Assembly (NCBI RefSeq): GCF_039596395.1
Contig: NZ_JBCNJT010000001.1
Span: 1,027,315 to 1,091,314 of the forward strand
Direction: 5' to 3'
Origin: Fluviicola sp.
Lineage (GTDB): Bacteria > Bacteroidota > Bacteroidia > Flavobacteriales_D > Crocinitomicaceae
DNA: 64,000 nt
The position numbers and the translations under genes are program-made. The number at the start of each line of letters is the position of its first letter. The stretch's first letter is position 1. The notes under the pieces were generated by a model. It was not told where the DNA came from. It saw only the letters and a list, made by a program, of their open reading frames with translations, and ran no database searches. Below are positions 8,812 to 17,231 of the stretch, one piece after another.

Positions 8812-11265
8812 CTATTGCAATAAAGCGCTTTCTTTTAAAAGAATTGATGATAAAGCTTCAAAACAATCTTTTACGACTCTATTTCTATTTCGTTCTTCAA
8901 CGGCGCTATTATATTCATCTATTCTTCTTAAGATTTCTTGACAAGAGATCAAAAATATTTTTTTGTCCTGTTCAGGTAAATCCTTAAAAAATGAATCGTA
9001 AAATTTAGAATAATTACGTGCTACTTTAAATGGGTAATGACGATTGTTATTTTGATCGTTACGGTTGTTTAATATTGCATGAGCTTTTAGAAATTGTGGC
9101 ATACATGATTCTAAATCACCGTTAAAGATTTCATTTTCCAACAAAAATCTTGAATAGTGATTATCTAATTGAAAAGTGTCAAAATTTGCTCGTTTTTGAG
9201 CGAAAGCGTATGCCGAGTTAAAAAATTGATCAGCTACTTTATAGTCTCTAATTTCTAATCTGGCCATGGCATATTGTAACCAGAAAAATGGATTTGTCGT
9301 ACAATATTCCAGATTTTTAATTTCCTCAAAAAACTTAATAACGAGTTTTCTAAAGTCATTATGTTCAGTCGTATTAAAAAGCTTTTGTAATCTTGAGTGT
9401 GATATTATTGATTTAAGTATGTTGTGATGATTTTTATTTGCTCTGGTTTGATTTAATTTCTTTACGAGATTAACTAATAAGGGAATTAAATCATGATGAT
9501 ATTTGTTTGAATGTAAAATACTCTCAGCTAGAATTGAGGAATTGATTTTGATGGTTCTATTTTTAAAATCTATTAATTCGTTTAATTGTGAATTGTTATA
9601 AAATGAAGGGTTATTTAGGAGTTCTTCATCTAATAAATAAACTAACTCTTCAAGAGTTAAACTGAAGTCTAAGATATTACTTGAAAGAATAAGTAAACTT
9701 GCATGATAAAAAGGTTTATTGGATTTTAGAGGATCAATAAGGTTCGTTAATCTGGAACGTATATCGGGAGATTTTAAAACATCTAATAAAGTCAAACGAA
9801 TTGTGGCGTGAAAATCATCATTAATTCTTCTTCTTTTACTTTCTAGACTTAATCCGGCATCTTTTCCCCATAGTCCATAAGAAGTTAACAATTTTGAAAA
9901 CTCTAAAACTTCTGAATTATGTAAATGATTAAGATTAAATGATGTATAATTATTACCGATTTTTTCTTCTAATGCATCGTAGATTGTATCATTGACAATG
10001 CTACGTTCTGCAATTAAGAGAATTGTATTACTTTTTCTGAAACGTTCAACCGTCTCAATCAGGTCTAAATCATTGCTATATCCATCAATAATAATAAGAT
10101 TTTTACCTTTTAAATTACAAATTCTCTCTACTTCAGCATTTGTAATATCAAAATACTGCTCAAACTTGAATACATTGTACCTTTGATGTAAGGCTGTTAA
10201 GGCTACGCAATGTAAGTAACAAGTTTTACCGTTTCCTAAATTTGAATGAACAACAAAATTTAGTTGTCCTCCATTTACTTTTTCGAAGAATGTATCAACT
10301 TCCTCTCTTTTTAGAATGTAAGGATATTTATTGAAGTCAATCAGAGATTGGTGCGCTAAAGTGGAATTTAGATTGCCTTTTAACATCAATTCATAAAAAT
10401 CGTCATCCTTTAAAGAATGTAATTCATCTGATAAAGAAAATTGCTTGAATGATTTGAATATATATGTTATTTCTTCAGGAGGAGTGAAAGTTTTTTGCTT
10501 TTCTTTGATTTCATTAACGAAACCGTTTAGTCCAATTTTATATACTTCCCCGAACTTTTCAAGTCTTTTTATATTGAGTGATGATTCTTGTGGTCCGACA
10601 ATGAATAAACATTTTTCTTTAATGGAAGTTATTTTTTCAGCAATTATTCTACTAATATCTAAATCTGAAGTGGTTGAAAAACCAATAAATATGATCTCGT
10701 CACAAGTCTGAATGTCACTTCTAAATAAATCCACCCATTGTGAATTGATAAAATCAGTAGTTAAATAACTTGTATTGGTAAGTTTAAATTCATGATTTAA
10801 ACTATTGGGTGTTAAGCTATCGATATACCCATTCAAATGAACGCATAACTTTCGAAAGTCTTTGTATTGATCGATTTTATCAATTAATGAAACTGGGGTA
10901 AGAAGATTTCCGGCAGCTATATAGGAGTGTTCTAGAATTTGGTCGTAGTTCGTAGTATATATCCTTTTCCAAGGCAACGTTCCTATTAAGGAATGATCTT
11001 CTGTTATTGTTTTTAAGGTGAATTCTCTTTTTAAGATTTCGATTAGTTCGTGTTCCCCTCTGTCATCTAAAAAAAGTTCAGATGCACTTTTTAAATCATT
11101 GTCATGTTCAGTAATACCACATTCCTGATAAAGTAAATTAGACAACCCGGATCCCAAGAGAAATTCTTTATCTTGGATATTTTTTGCGCCATATCCAAAT
11201 CCGGAACCCGTAAATAGTAGGCAATTGCCAGTTAAAATTTTTTCTATTGCGTTATTTAAACTCAT
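8812..11265 (-). CDS. SIR2-domain plus P-loop NTPase protein, probable anti-phage defence effector (STAND/Avs5-like architecture)
   Basis: An 817-residue cytoplasmic protein in three parts. (1) SIR2-like NAD-binding domain, residues 1-~270: LLFTGSGFGYG (16-26), TTNYD (104-108), His143 in CVHLNGYID, and FIGFSTTSDLDI. (2) P-loop NTPase from ~310: VVHSNLGNGKTCYL (Walker A) and NLIIIDGYSND (Walker B). (3) An all-helical, TPR-like C-terminus from about residue 590. SIR2 domains in defence proteins (ThsA, DSR, Avs5, SIR2-HerA) degrade NAD+ and stop phage growth; a STAND-like NTPase with a helical sensor fits Avs5-type recognition. The gene is visibly richer in A+T than its neighbours, which suggests transfer. 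A TTG 48 nt upstream could extend it, but ATG at 11265 lies just before the conserved SIR2 start. Function in defence is inference. Confidence 0.72.
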   Translation of the reverse strand: MSLNNAIEKILTGNCLLFTGSGFGYGAKNIQDKEFLLGSGLSNLLYQECGITEHDNDLKSASELFLDDRGEHELIEILKREFTLKTITEDHSLIGTLPWKRIYTTNYDQILEHSYIAAGNLLTPVSLIDKIDQYKDFRKLCVHLNGYIDSLTPNSLNHEFKLTNTSYLTTDFINSQWVDLFRSDIQTCDEIIFIGFSTTSDLDISRIIAEKITSIKEKCLFIVGPQESSLNIKRLEKFGEVYKIGLNGFVNEIKEKQKTFTPPEEITYIFKSFKQFSLSDELHSLKDDDFYELMLKGNLNSTLAHQSLIDFNKYPYILKREEVDTFFEKVNGGQLNFVVHSNLGNGKTCYLHCVALTALHQRYNVFKFEQYFDITNAEVERICNLKGKNLIIIDGYSNDLDLIETVERFRKSNTILLIAERSIVNDTIYDALEEKIGNNYTSFNLNHLHNSEVLEFSKLLTSYGLWGKDAGLSLESKRRRINDDFHATIRLTLLDVLKSPDIRSRLTNLIDPLKSNKPFYHASLLILSSNILDFSLTLEELVYLLDEELLNNPSFYNNSQLNELIDFKNRTIKINSSILAESILHSNKYHHDLIPLLVNLVKKLNQTRANKNHHNILKSIISHSRLQKLFNTTEHNDFRKLVIKFFEEIKNLEYCTTNPFFWLQYAMARLEIRDYKVADQFFNSAYAFAQKRANFDTFQLDNHYSRFLLENEIFNGDLESCMPQFLKAHAILNNRNDQNNNRHYPFKVARNYSKFYDSFFKDLPEQDKKIFLISCQEILRRIDEYNSAVEERNRNRVVKDCFEALSSILLKESALLQ

Positions 11266-11322
11266 TAGTAGTATGTTTTCAGTTTTCAAATGATGAGTGT
11301 GAAGAGTCTTCAAAAATGATTA

Positions 11323-11346
11323 ACAGTTTTGTTTCTTGTAAACTGT
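11323..11346. promoter_or_regulatory. 7-bp inverted repeat upstream of the SIR2 gene
   Basis: ACAGTTT (11323-11329) and AAACTGT (11340-11346) form an inverted repeat 58-81 nt upstream of the SIR2 ATG. It could be an operator. I found no convincing TAnnTTTG element there, so its role is uncertain. The rest of 11350-11477 shows nothing clear. Confidence 0.25.
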
Positions 11347-11477
11347 ATAAATTATGAATATGGCTTCAGTAAATAGTGCAGCGCGTTTCGCTCCTCCAAT
11401 ACTACACAAAAAAATAAAACGAAAATACTAGTTGCTAAAATTTGTACGCAAAAAAGTAAGATGTTTTTATTATTTCT

Positions 11478-13181
11478 TTATTCCCGAACTACTTTCACCG
11501 TTTGCTGTCCTTCTTTCGTCTTCACATGCAGGAAATAAATCCCGCTTGTTTCCGGAAGTTGGATCGTGGCATTTTTCAGGGAATCATAAGATGCTGTCCA
11601 AACCACTTTTCCCTGGATATCTGTTAGAAACAATTCAGCATCAGTAAGTTCTTTCCCGGCTGAAAGGTGTGTCGCTCCATGCGACGGGTTCGGGAAAACG
11701 GTGAGTTGTATTTCGGGGTTTAATTCTTCGATACCGGCCTCACTTTGGAACAACTTCAGGATGTATGCGTCCTGGCTGCCGATCGCCGTGAGATTGCTTA
11801 CTGCCGGACTTTTGTCAAAGTCAACCGTTTGCCCGAAGAACCCGGTTGAATAGATTCTTCCCAACTCATCGACGTGCAAATCATGGCCCCAGTCCTGTGA
11901 GCTTCCACCGAAAGATTGTGCCCACAGGAAATTCCCGTTGGTGCTTAATTTTTGGATGAAGAAATCCTCAACAGCACCAGAGTTGAGAATGGTTGTGCCA
12001 CTTCCCGGATCAAAATCCCCGCTGCCGTTGAAAACACCCTGCGTATACACATTCCCGTAAAGATCTACATCCATGCTCATCAGGTATTCCGTGTAGTAAC
12101 CTCCATAAGTTCTGGCCCAAAGAAAATTACCGGCTGAATCCAGTTTCTGCACAAAAGCATCCGTTCCGCCTGCACAAATATGGCTGTCGACACTTGTTCC
12201 CGGATCAAAATCTGCCGTATCTATAAACGTTCCGGTGGTATAGACATTCCCGAGCGCATCAAGGTCAATGGAAGTCGCATAGTCTGACTCCGGACCACCA
12301 AATGTTCGGACCCACACAAAATTTCCGGAAGGATCCAGTTTTACAACGAATGCATCATGCTGGACTGAAATTGTGTTATTGGTACCCGTTCCCGGGTCAA
12401 AATCAGTTGTTCCGGCAAAAGCCCCTGCGGTATAACTATTTCCGGATTGGTCGATAGCGATGGAAGCAGCTTGTGTATATAAATCTCCGCCAAAAGTTTT
12501 TGCCCAGAGGAAATTCCCGTCAGCATCCAGTTTTTGGATAAAAGCATTTTCCGCTCCTGTTGCAGTGATGGAATAGACTCCCGAAATATGCGGATCAAGA
12601 TCTGCCGTACCTGAAAAAGTCCCTACTATATAGATATTCCCGGAATGATCCAATTCCAGGTCGTATGCGTATTCAAAACCGGTTGCCCCGAAGGATTTCG
12701 CCCAGATGAAAGTCCCGTTTGGATCCAGTTTGAGCAGGAAAAGGTCTGTATCATTTACAGCGGTGAGGTTGTACGTTCCCGGTCCCGGATTAAAATCCAC
12801 CGTTCCGAAGAAAACACCGAGTGTATAGACGTTGCCTGCCGGATCGGTGATAATGGCGTAACCGCTTTCAGGAATGCTATTGATAAATCCGAAGGATCTT
12901 GCCCAAAGGAAATTGCCGTTTGCATCCAGCTTCTGGATATAGATGTCGCCGTTGATATCGAGTGTGAGGTTATTGACGCCCGACCCCGGATCAAAATCAA
13001 TGGTCCCTTTCCCTTTTCCGGTAGTGTATACATTTCCCGAAGCATCCGTTGTAATGGACATACCTTCCTGCGAATAGTTGCTGTTACCAAATGATTTGGC
13101 CCATCCGAAGTTCTGGGCATGTAAAGGGCTGGTTGCCAAGAACAAAAGGATAAATAGAGCGGAAGTAAGGTGTTTTATCAT
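11478..13181 (-). CDS. secreted SBBP-repeat beta-propeller protein with T9SS sorting domain
   Basis: A 567-residue secreted protein. After a signal peptide (ALFILLFLATSPLHAQ) come about nine repeats of ~55 residues, each built around GNFLWA(R/K)(S/T)FGG, then D.SGN.Y..G.F.GT.DFDPG, the SBBP (seven-bladed beta-propeller) pattern. From about residue 490 follows a T9SS type-A tail: LTVFPNPSHGATHLSAG, LFLTDIQGKVVW, SGIYFLHVKTKEGQQTVKVVRE. Such proteins are exported through the type IX machinery and kept at the cell surface or released; the ligand is unknown. A TTG at 13190 could also start it, but ATG at 13181 leads directly into the signal peptide and has a -7 element (TAAATTTG, minus strand, 13207-13214) 25 nt upstream. 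Confidence 0.9.
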   Translation of the reverse strand: MIKHLTSALFILLFLATSPLHAQNFGWAKSFGNSNYSQEGMSITTDASGNVYTTGKGKGTIDFDPGSGVNNLTLDINGDIYIQKLDANGNFLWARSFGFINSIPESGYAIITDPAGNVYTLGVFFGTVDFNPGPGTYNLTAVNDTDLFLLKLDPNGTFIWAKSFGATGFEYAYDLELDHSGNIYIVGTFSGTADLDPHISGVYSITATGAENAFIQKLDADGNFLWAKTFGGDLYTQAASIAIDQSGNSYTAGAFAGTTDFDPGTGTNNTISVQHDAFVVKLDPSGNFVWVRTFGGPESDYATSIDLDALGNVYTTGTFIDTADFDPGTSVDSHICAGGTDAFVQKLDSAGNFLWARTYGGYYTEYLMSMDVDLYGNVYTQGVFNGSGDFDPGSGTTILNSGAVEDFFIQKLSTNGNFLWAQSFGGSSQDWGHDLHVDELGRIYSTGFFGQTVDFDKSPAVSNLTAIGSQDAYILKLFQSEAGIEELNPEIQLTVFPNPSHGATHLSAGKELTDAELFLTDIQGKVVWTASYDSLKNATIQLPETSGIYFLHVKTKEGQQTVKVVRE

Positions 13182-13206
13182 GTTGATCAATTCCCGGAAG
13201 GTAAAA

Positions 13207-13214
13207 CAAATTTA
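13207..13214 (-). promoter_or_regulatory. -7 promoter element of the SBBP-repeat gene
   Basis: TAAATTTG on the minus strand matches TAnnTTTG, 25 nt before the ATG at 13181. The -33 region falls near the T-run of the first hairpin repeat and is weak. Confidence 0.5.
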
Positions 13215-13230
13215 GTACTTCTCAGGTAAT

Positions 13231-13259
13231 AAAAAGTGGAACTGCCGGAACAATTCCAT
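13231..13259 (-). terminator. hairpin repeat copy 1 (terminator of parDE)
   Basis: A 24-nt element (13236-13259) with arms GTGGAA and TTCCAT around CTGCCGGAACAA; on the minus strand it is followed by TTTTT (13231-13235). It differs from copies 2 (13932-13955) and 3 (15257-15280) by only one or two bases each, and end differences preserve pairing through G:U. It lies 26 nt past the parE stop codon. Confidence 0.75.
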
Positions 13260-13285
13260 TCAGGTATCCTTAAAATGACCGGGTT

Positions 13286-13585
13286 TTATTCATTGGTCTG
13301 ACTTTCCAAATCCATTCTTTCGTGTAATATACGGATGATTTCCAGTTCATTTTCCGAAACCAGGTGGTAAAACAGGATATGTTTTCCTGATTTGAATCCT
13401 AATAAGTTCTTGCTTACTTCCCGGTAAACTTTTCCGATAGCCGGATTGTTTTCAATCTCTTTGCAGGCAGATTGGATCGTTTGATAATAGTTATCGGCTT
13501 GCTTTTCAGACCACTCCTGCAATGTGTAATTCCAAATAGCTGTCAGATCATCTATTGCTTCCTGTCTCCAAATGACTTTAGGCAT
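13286..13585 (-). CDS. parE: ParE/RelE-fold toxin of a type II toxin-antitoxin system
   Basis: A 99-residue protein of the ParE branch of the RelE/ParE superfamily. The opening PKVIWRQEAIDDLTAIWNYTLQEWSEKQADNYYQTI, and KVYREVSKNLLGFKSGKHILFYHLVSENELEIIRILHERMDLESQ with the C-terminal I-R-I-L-H-x-R-M-D strand, match chromosomal ParE proteins closely. ParE toxins block DNA gyrase. Its start codon lies inside the end of the antitoxin gene (8-nt overlap), so the pair is translationally linked. It looks intact. It is followed by hairpin repeat copy 1. Confidence 0.93.
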   Translation of the reverse strand: MPKVIWRQEAIDDLTAIWNYTLQEWSEKQADNYYQTIQSACKEIENNPAIGKVYREVSKNLLGFKSGKHILFYHLVSENELEIIRILHERMDLESQTNE

Positions 13586-13826
13586 TGCTGCTTCTTTCAG
13601 ATTTCAGTTTGGCCAGGTGTTTATCAAAGTCAAAATCCTCAACCCGTTCACTATTCAGTCCTTCCTGAATGGCACTTTTTAAAGCTGTTAATTTGCTTTC
13701 TTCGTTTTCCAATAGCCGAAGTCCCGCACGGATAACCTCACTTACGTTTTTATATCTGCCGGCTGAAACTTGTTTACTAACAAACTCATCAAAATAATTT
13801 CCAAGTGATACAGATGTGTTTTTCAT
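13578..13826 (-). CDS. parD: ParD-like antitoxin
   Basis: An 82-residue antitoxin with a ribbon-helix-helix N-terminus (NTSVSLGNYFDEFVSKQVSAGRYKNVSEVIRAGLRLLE), the pattern of the CC2985/ParD family. It binds its own promoter as a dimer and wraps the ParE toxin with its C-terminal tail (about residues 50-82, acidic/basic mixed). It is the first gene of the pair. A perfect 17-nt palindrome with an extra half-site (13848-13874) directly upstream is the likely operator, so autoregulation is well supported. Confidence 0.92.
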   Translation of the reverse strand: MKNTSVSLGNYFDEFVSKQVSAGRYKNVSEVIRAGLRLLENEESKLTALKSAIQEGLNSERVEDFDFDKHLAKLKSERSSNA

Positions 13827-13847
13827 AACCGATAACTTTTTTTAAAG

Positions 13848-13874
13848 TTACCAAAAATTGGTAAGTATTACCAG
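13848..13874 (-). promoter_or_regulatory. ParD operator: palindrome plus third half-site
   Basis: TTACCAAAAATTGGTAA (13848-13864) is a perfect palindrome, and TTACCAG (13868-13874) repeats its left half exactly 20 nt further, about two helical turns, which suits stacked ribbon-helix-helix dimers. A -7-like TAACTTTA (minus strand, 13844-13851) overlaps it. It lies 22 nt upstream of the parD start. Confidence 0.65.
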
Positions 13875-13925
13875 TCACGATTTAAAAAAAATCAAAACGA
13901 AACGCTGATTGTCGAAATCAGCAAT

Positions 13926-13955
13926 AAAAAAGTGGAGCTGCCGGAACAATTCCAC
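13926..13955 (-). terminator. hairpin repeat copy 2 (terminator of the MBL-fold gene)
   Basis: A 24-nt element (13932-13955), arms GTGGAG and TTCCAC extended by flanking AA/TT to 8 bp with one G:U pair. On the minus strand it is followed by six T. It lies 23 nt past the stop codon of the MBL-fold gene. With copy 1 it encloses the parDE pair in direct orientation. Confidence 0.8.
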
Positions 13956-13978
13956 TTACTAACTATAAAAGTGTTTTA

Positions 13979-15235
13979 TTAAACGAATCGATAGAATATC
14001 TCCCACTTTTTCCGCCACAGGAAATGAATGGTGCGGAAAGTCTGGCGGAACGATTTGGTGGACAGGAACCCGGTAGAAAGCATGTTCTGAAAGAAGAAAT
14101 ACCTGGATGTGGATTCCTGGTATTGGTGATCCAGGAACATTCCGGAAACCTGCAGCGCACCGGTTCCCCATTCAAACTGGAAGGTGTACCAGCAAACCTG
14201 GCTGCACATCGTGTAGCGGGTATTTTCCTTGCCGGTCTTTTCCCAGGTCCCGTTTTTCGGGTCGATGAGAATAGAAGCATCGAGGTCGTGGATGTAAATC
14301 CCGAACGGTTTCACCATCCGGCGGAACGGGTATTTGATCTTCTTCCTGAAAATTTTCAGGTTCGATTCCACGGCCGATACAATTTCTTCCCAGGTTTTCG
14401 GGGCAGGAGTCGGATCAATGACCATATTTTCATAATGCGTCATGTATTTCTTCACAGCCCCTTCCGAATCAAATACCGGGTTAGCAGTATCCACTTTGTC
14501 GTGCGGGTACATGAACTGAACACCCGGGATGTTCAATTTGAAAATGTCTTCCGGTGTATTTGCCCATGCGTTCATGCGCGCATTTTCCTGGTTACAGAAA
14601 TAAACGAAGCTGGCAAAGGGAACGATGTATGTGGGATCAAAAATTTGTTTCTGTAAATTGATGGTTTGGATCTTTCTCGGTGCTTCGCCCATTTCATCGC
14701 TATCATTCCCAACCCAGTTCGCAAATGAAAATTGGGTGAACAGGAAATCAACTTTCCCGATCTGGCGCGAGATGTACTTGTATTGCTTTTCACTGAACAC
14801 GCAGTCGTTCAGGTTCAGAATCGTTTGTCCGTCTGCTTTCACGGCAAGGAACGAATCCATGGAGCCGGCAGAACCGCAATACAGGTCTATTCCGTCGATT
14901 TTTGTCCATTGATAGATCGGCAATTCAATCACGTGGGCGAATCCCAGTTTTTCAAATGCTTCCTTTAATCTCAAAGACGCGTGTTTCTGGTAAAGGATTT
15001 TGATGCGTTTTCGGTCTTCTTCCGGGATACTTTTTAAAGTCGGGAAGTTGAAGTGGTCCGGGTGTTCGTGTGTGACGAAAATATAATCGATCTCCGAATA
15101 ATTGACATCGATGTTTCCTGCAAGAAGAGCCCAGCCGTCGTTGAAAGTTTTGCTCTTGATCCAGGGATCAATAAATATTTTTTTGGAAGCGGCTTCGACA
15201 ATGAAACCCGCGTGTGAGATAAATTCAATGATCAT
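13979..15235 (-). CDS. metallo-beta-lactamase-fold hydrolase (UlaG/CMAH-like)
   Basis: A 418-residue soluble protein with an N-terminal MBL fold: IIEFISHAGFIVEAASKKIFIDPW at the start and the zinc motif THEHPDHFNF (HxHxDH) near residue 60, followed by a second fold half (IKILYQKHASLRLKEAF) and a ~180-residue C-terminal region rich in aromatic residues. The overall length and SHAGF opening resemble MBL-fold proteins found in surface-polysaccharide loci and related to CMP-sialic acid hydroxylase, but there is no Rieske motif and no glycan cluster here, so substrate is unknown. ATG at 15235 is preferred over an in-frame ATG at 15280, because the earlier one lies inside hairpin repeat copy 3. It has copies 2 and 3 of that repeat on either side. 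Confidence 0.8.
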   Translation of the reverse strand: MIIEFISHAGFIVEAASKKIFIDPWIKSKTFNDGWALLAGNIDVNYSEIDYIFVTHEHPDHFNFPTLKSIPEEDRKRIKILYQKHASLRLKEAFEKLGFAHVIELPIYQWTKIDGIDLYCGSAGSMDSFLAVKADGQTILNLNDCVFSEKQYKYISRQIGKVDFLFTQFSFANWVGNDSDEMGEAPRKIQTINLQKQIFDPTYIVPFASFVYFCNQENARMNAWANTPEDIFKLNIPGVQFMYPHDKVDTANPVFDSEGAVKKYMTHYENMVIDPTPAPKTWEEIVSAVESNLKIFRKKIKYPFRRMVKPFGIYIHDLDASILIDPKNGTWEKTGKENTRYTMCSQVCWYTFQFEWGTGALQVSGMFLDHQYQESTSRYFFFQNMLSTGFLSTKSFRQTFRTIHFLWRKKWEIFYRFV

Positions 15236-15256
15236 ATTTTCAGGGAATTGGTTGAA

Positions 15257-15280
15257 GTGGAACTGCCGGAGCAATTCCAC
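15257..15280 (-). repeat. hairpin repeat copy 3
   Basis: A third near-identical copy (arms AAGTGGAA and TTCCACTT, perfect 8 bp with flanks). Unlike copies 1 and 2 it has no T-run on the minus strand (CTTCAACC follows). It lies 65 nt after the gcvT stop and 22 nt before the MBL-fold start, so it may be a decayed terminator or part of the MBL leader. Confidence 0.75.
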
Positions 15281-15345
15281 TTGAGCATATTTAATTTCTC
15301 ATTATTCGCTAACGCGGATATTCTTTTCGAAAGCGGTACTTGCTC

Positions 15346-16428
15346 TTATTTCTGGTAGAATGGCATTTTAACCACTTTTGCAGCAACGCCTTTGTCGCGG
15401 ATCTCAATAAAGATCTCACTGTCCGGAGCAGCAAATTCGGTGTTTACATATCCCATTCCGATTGCTTTTTTGACACTTGGTCCTTGTGTTCCGGAAGTTA
15501 CTTTCCCGATTACATTCCCGTTAGCGTCCAAAATACGGTAATCGTGACGCGGAATTCCACGGTCGATCATCTCGAAACCGATCAGCTTTCTGGAAACACC
15601 TGCTTCTTTTTGTGCTTTCAGACGGTCGGCATCCACAAAGTCTTTCGTGAATTTTGTGATCCATCCCAATCCTGCTTCCAACGGAGAAGTCGTATCGTCG
15701 ATATCGTTTCCGTAAAGGCAGAATCCCATTTCCAAACGCAAAGTATCGCGGGCAGCCAAACCGATGGGTTTAATTCCGAAAGCAGCGCCTGCTTCGAAAA
15801 CTTTGTCCCAAACCTGTTTTACTTCGGAATTCTTGCAGTAGATCTCAAAACCTCCCGAACCGGTATAACCTGTTGCTGAAATGATTACGTAATCAACTCC
15901 TGCAAACGGACCTACTTCAAAATGGTAGTATTTGATAGCGGAAAGATCAACCGAAGTTAATGATTGCATCGCTTCAACGGCTTTCGGGCCTTGAATTGCC
16001 AGCAACGAGTAGTCATCGGAAAGGTTTCTCATTGTCACGTTTTTCGTGTTATGGGAAGAAATCCAGTTCCAGTCTTTTTCAATGTTGGAAGCGTTCACAA
16101 CCAACAAATATTCTTCTTCTTTGATACGGTATACGATCAAGTCATCCACAATTCCGCCGTTTCCATTAGGAAGGCAAGAATACTGCGCACGCCCGATCGT
16201 CAGCGTAGAAGCATCGTTTGTGGTTACACGCTGGATCAGGTCCAAAGCATCCGGTCCTGACAACAAAAACTCTCCCATGTGAGAAACGTCAAATACACCT
16301 ACTGCGTTACGAACTGTTTCGTGTTCGGCGTTTACACCTTCGTATTGAACCGGCATATTGAATCCTGCAAATGGAACCATTTTGGCACCCAAAGCCTCAT
16401 GAACCTGGGTAAGAGCTGTGTTTTTCAT
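15346..16428 (-). CDS. gcvT: aminomethyltransferase, T protein of the glycine cleavage system
   Basis: A 360-residue T protein, which transfers the aminomethyl carbon of glycine from lipoylated H protein to tetrahydrofolate, releasing ammonia. It shows [52 protein letters not shown] and [13 protein letters not shown], with the folate-binding Asp in DDLIVY, then the barrel ends with [12 protein letters not shown] and [22 protein letters not shown]. Length is standard. The other Gcv genes are not in this window, which is common in Bacteroidota. A -7-like TACTTTTA (minus, 16449-16456) lies upstream. The flanks separate it from the MBL-fold gene by hairpin repeat copy 3. Confidence 0.97.
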   Translation of the reverse strand: MKNTALTQVHEALGAKMVPFAGFNMPVQYEGVNAEHETVRNAVGVFDVSHMGEFLLSGPDALDLIQRVTTNDASTLTIGRAQYSCLPNGNGGIVDDLIVYRIKEEEYLLVVNASNIEKDWNWISSHNTKNVTMRNLSDDYSLLAIQGPKAVEAMQSLTSVDLSAIKYYHFEVGPFAGVDYVIISATGYTGSGGFEIYCKNSEVKQVWDKVFEAGAAFGIKPIGLAARDTLRLEMGFCLYGNDIDDTTSPLEAGLGWITKFTKDFVDADRLKAQKEAGVSRKLIGFEMIDRGIPRHDYRILDANGNVIGKVTSGTQGPSVKKAIGMGYVNTEFAAPDSEIFIEIRDKGVAAKVVKMPFYQK

Positions 16429-16494
16429 TGATTTTCTTTTTTAGACTGTAAAAGTAACTATTTCGTTGAATTTTGGTGAAGAAGCGGGTGAAGA

Positions 16495-17178
16495 TTACTG
16501 GGCAATCAGTTTGGAACCGTGATACGGGCAAAACTCGTAATTTGCAGGGAACAATTCTCCGTCGTTTGCACATTTGGCATCTTTGTATAAGCTTGGCAAC
16601 GGCAGGTGAAAAGTATTCTTCACCGAAGCAAGGCTCAATGTGAAATCTGAATTATTGTAAGGGTTCAGGGCATTTTCACCGGAAGCATCCGTAATCTCCA
16701 CATAGAACAATTCCATTCCTGCTCCCATGTCTCCGAGCATTTGTGCAAACATCGGTTTGATGTAATCATTCAGCATGATCAGTTCATTCGACAATTTGGA
16801 TTGCGGGATCGGCTTGTATGTTTTTCCGTTAAAGGTTACTGAAAGATTGTTGCGCAGGTAAGATTCCTCTTTGGATTCAAAAGATCTCAGGGTGGTGCTC
16901 ATACTTCCGGAAATAGCAATGAAAATGGATTTGTTTCCAAGCATTCCTTTTAAAGTAGAAACTATCTCAGGGCCAAATGTTTTCGGGTCTTTTGCGGATA
17001 ATACTTCCCAATACATCACCGGGAACCAGTAAAGGATGGTGATATCTTCCTGGTCAGTGTGGGTATAAACAATGTCTTTCAGTAATTTGTTCTGGTCCAC
17101 ATCTTTCAATGCCAGCTTTTGCTGGGCGAAGGATGAGAAAGAGATAATCATAACAAGCAGGCACAAGGTATTTTTCAT
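16495..17178 (-). CDS. secreted protein of unknown function with C-terminal Cys pair
   Basis: I do not recognise this 227-residue protein. It has a clear signal peptide (MKNTLCLLVMIISFSSFAQ, cut before QKLAL) and no further membrane segment. The C-terminus CANDGELFPANYEFCPYHG looks like half of a zinc-ribbon or a disulfide-closed loop. ATG at 17178 is preferred over an in-frame start at 17208, because the signal peptide begins there and a good -7 element (TAACTTTG, minus strand, 17197-17204) lies between the two. It is followed by gcvT but separated by 66 nt. Confidence 0.65.
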   Translation of the reverse strand: MKNTLCLLVMIISFSSFAQQKLALKDVDQNKLLKDIVYTHTDQEDITILYWFPVMYWEVLSAKDPKTFGPEIVSTLKGMLGNKSIFIAISGSMSTTLRSFESKEESYLRNNLSVTFNGKTYKPIPQSKLSNELIMLNDYIKPMFAQMLGDMGAGMELFYVEITDASGENALNPYNNSDFTLSLASVKNTFHLPLPSLYKDAKCANDGELFPANYEFCPYHGSKLIAQ

Positions 17179-17196
17179 GTTCAGGTTTTTTGAACA

Positions 17197-17204
17197 CAAA
17201 GTTA
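17197..17204 (-). promoter_or_regulatory. -7 promoter element of the 16495-17178 gene
   Basis: TAACTTTG on the minus strand matches TAnnTTTG, 18 nt before the ATG at 17178. It decides the start against the upstream candidate at 17208. Confidence 0.5.
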
Positions 17205-17231
17205 TCAATTTGTCTGAATGTCAGTGGGGAA

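Noticed and set aside
11265-11313. TTG start giving 16 extra residues to the SIR2 protein
   Set aside because: The added residues do not look like part of the SIR2 fold; the ATG at 11265 lies directly before it.
13236-15280. Integron attC sites for the three hairpin repeats
   Set aside because: The arms have no GTTRRRY/RYYYAAC core and no integrase gene is near; two copies work as simple terminators.
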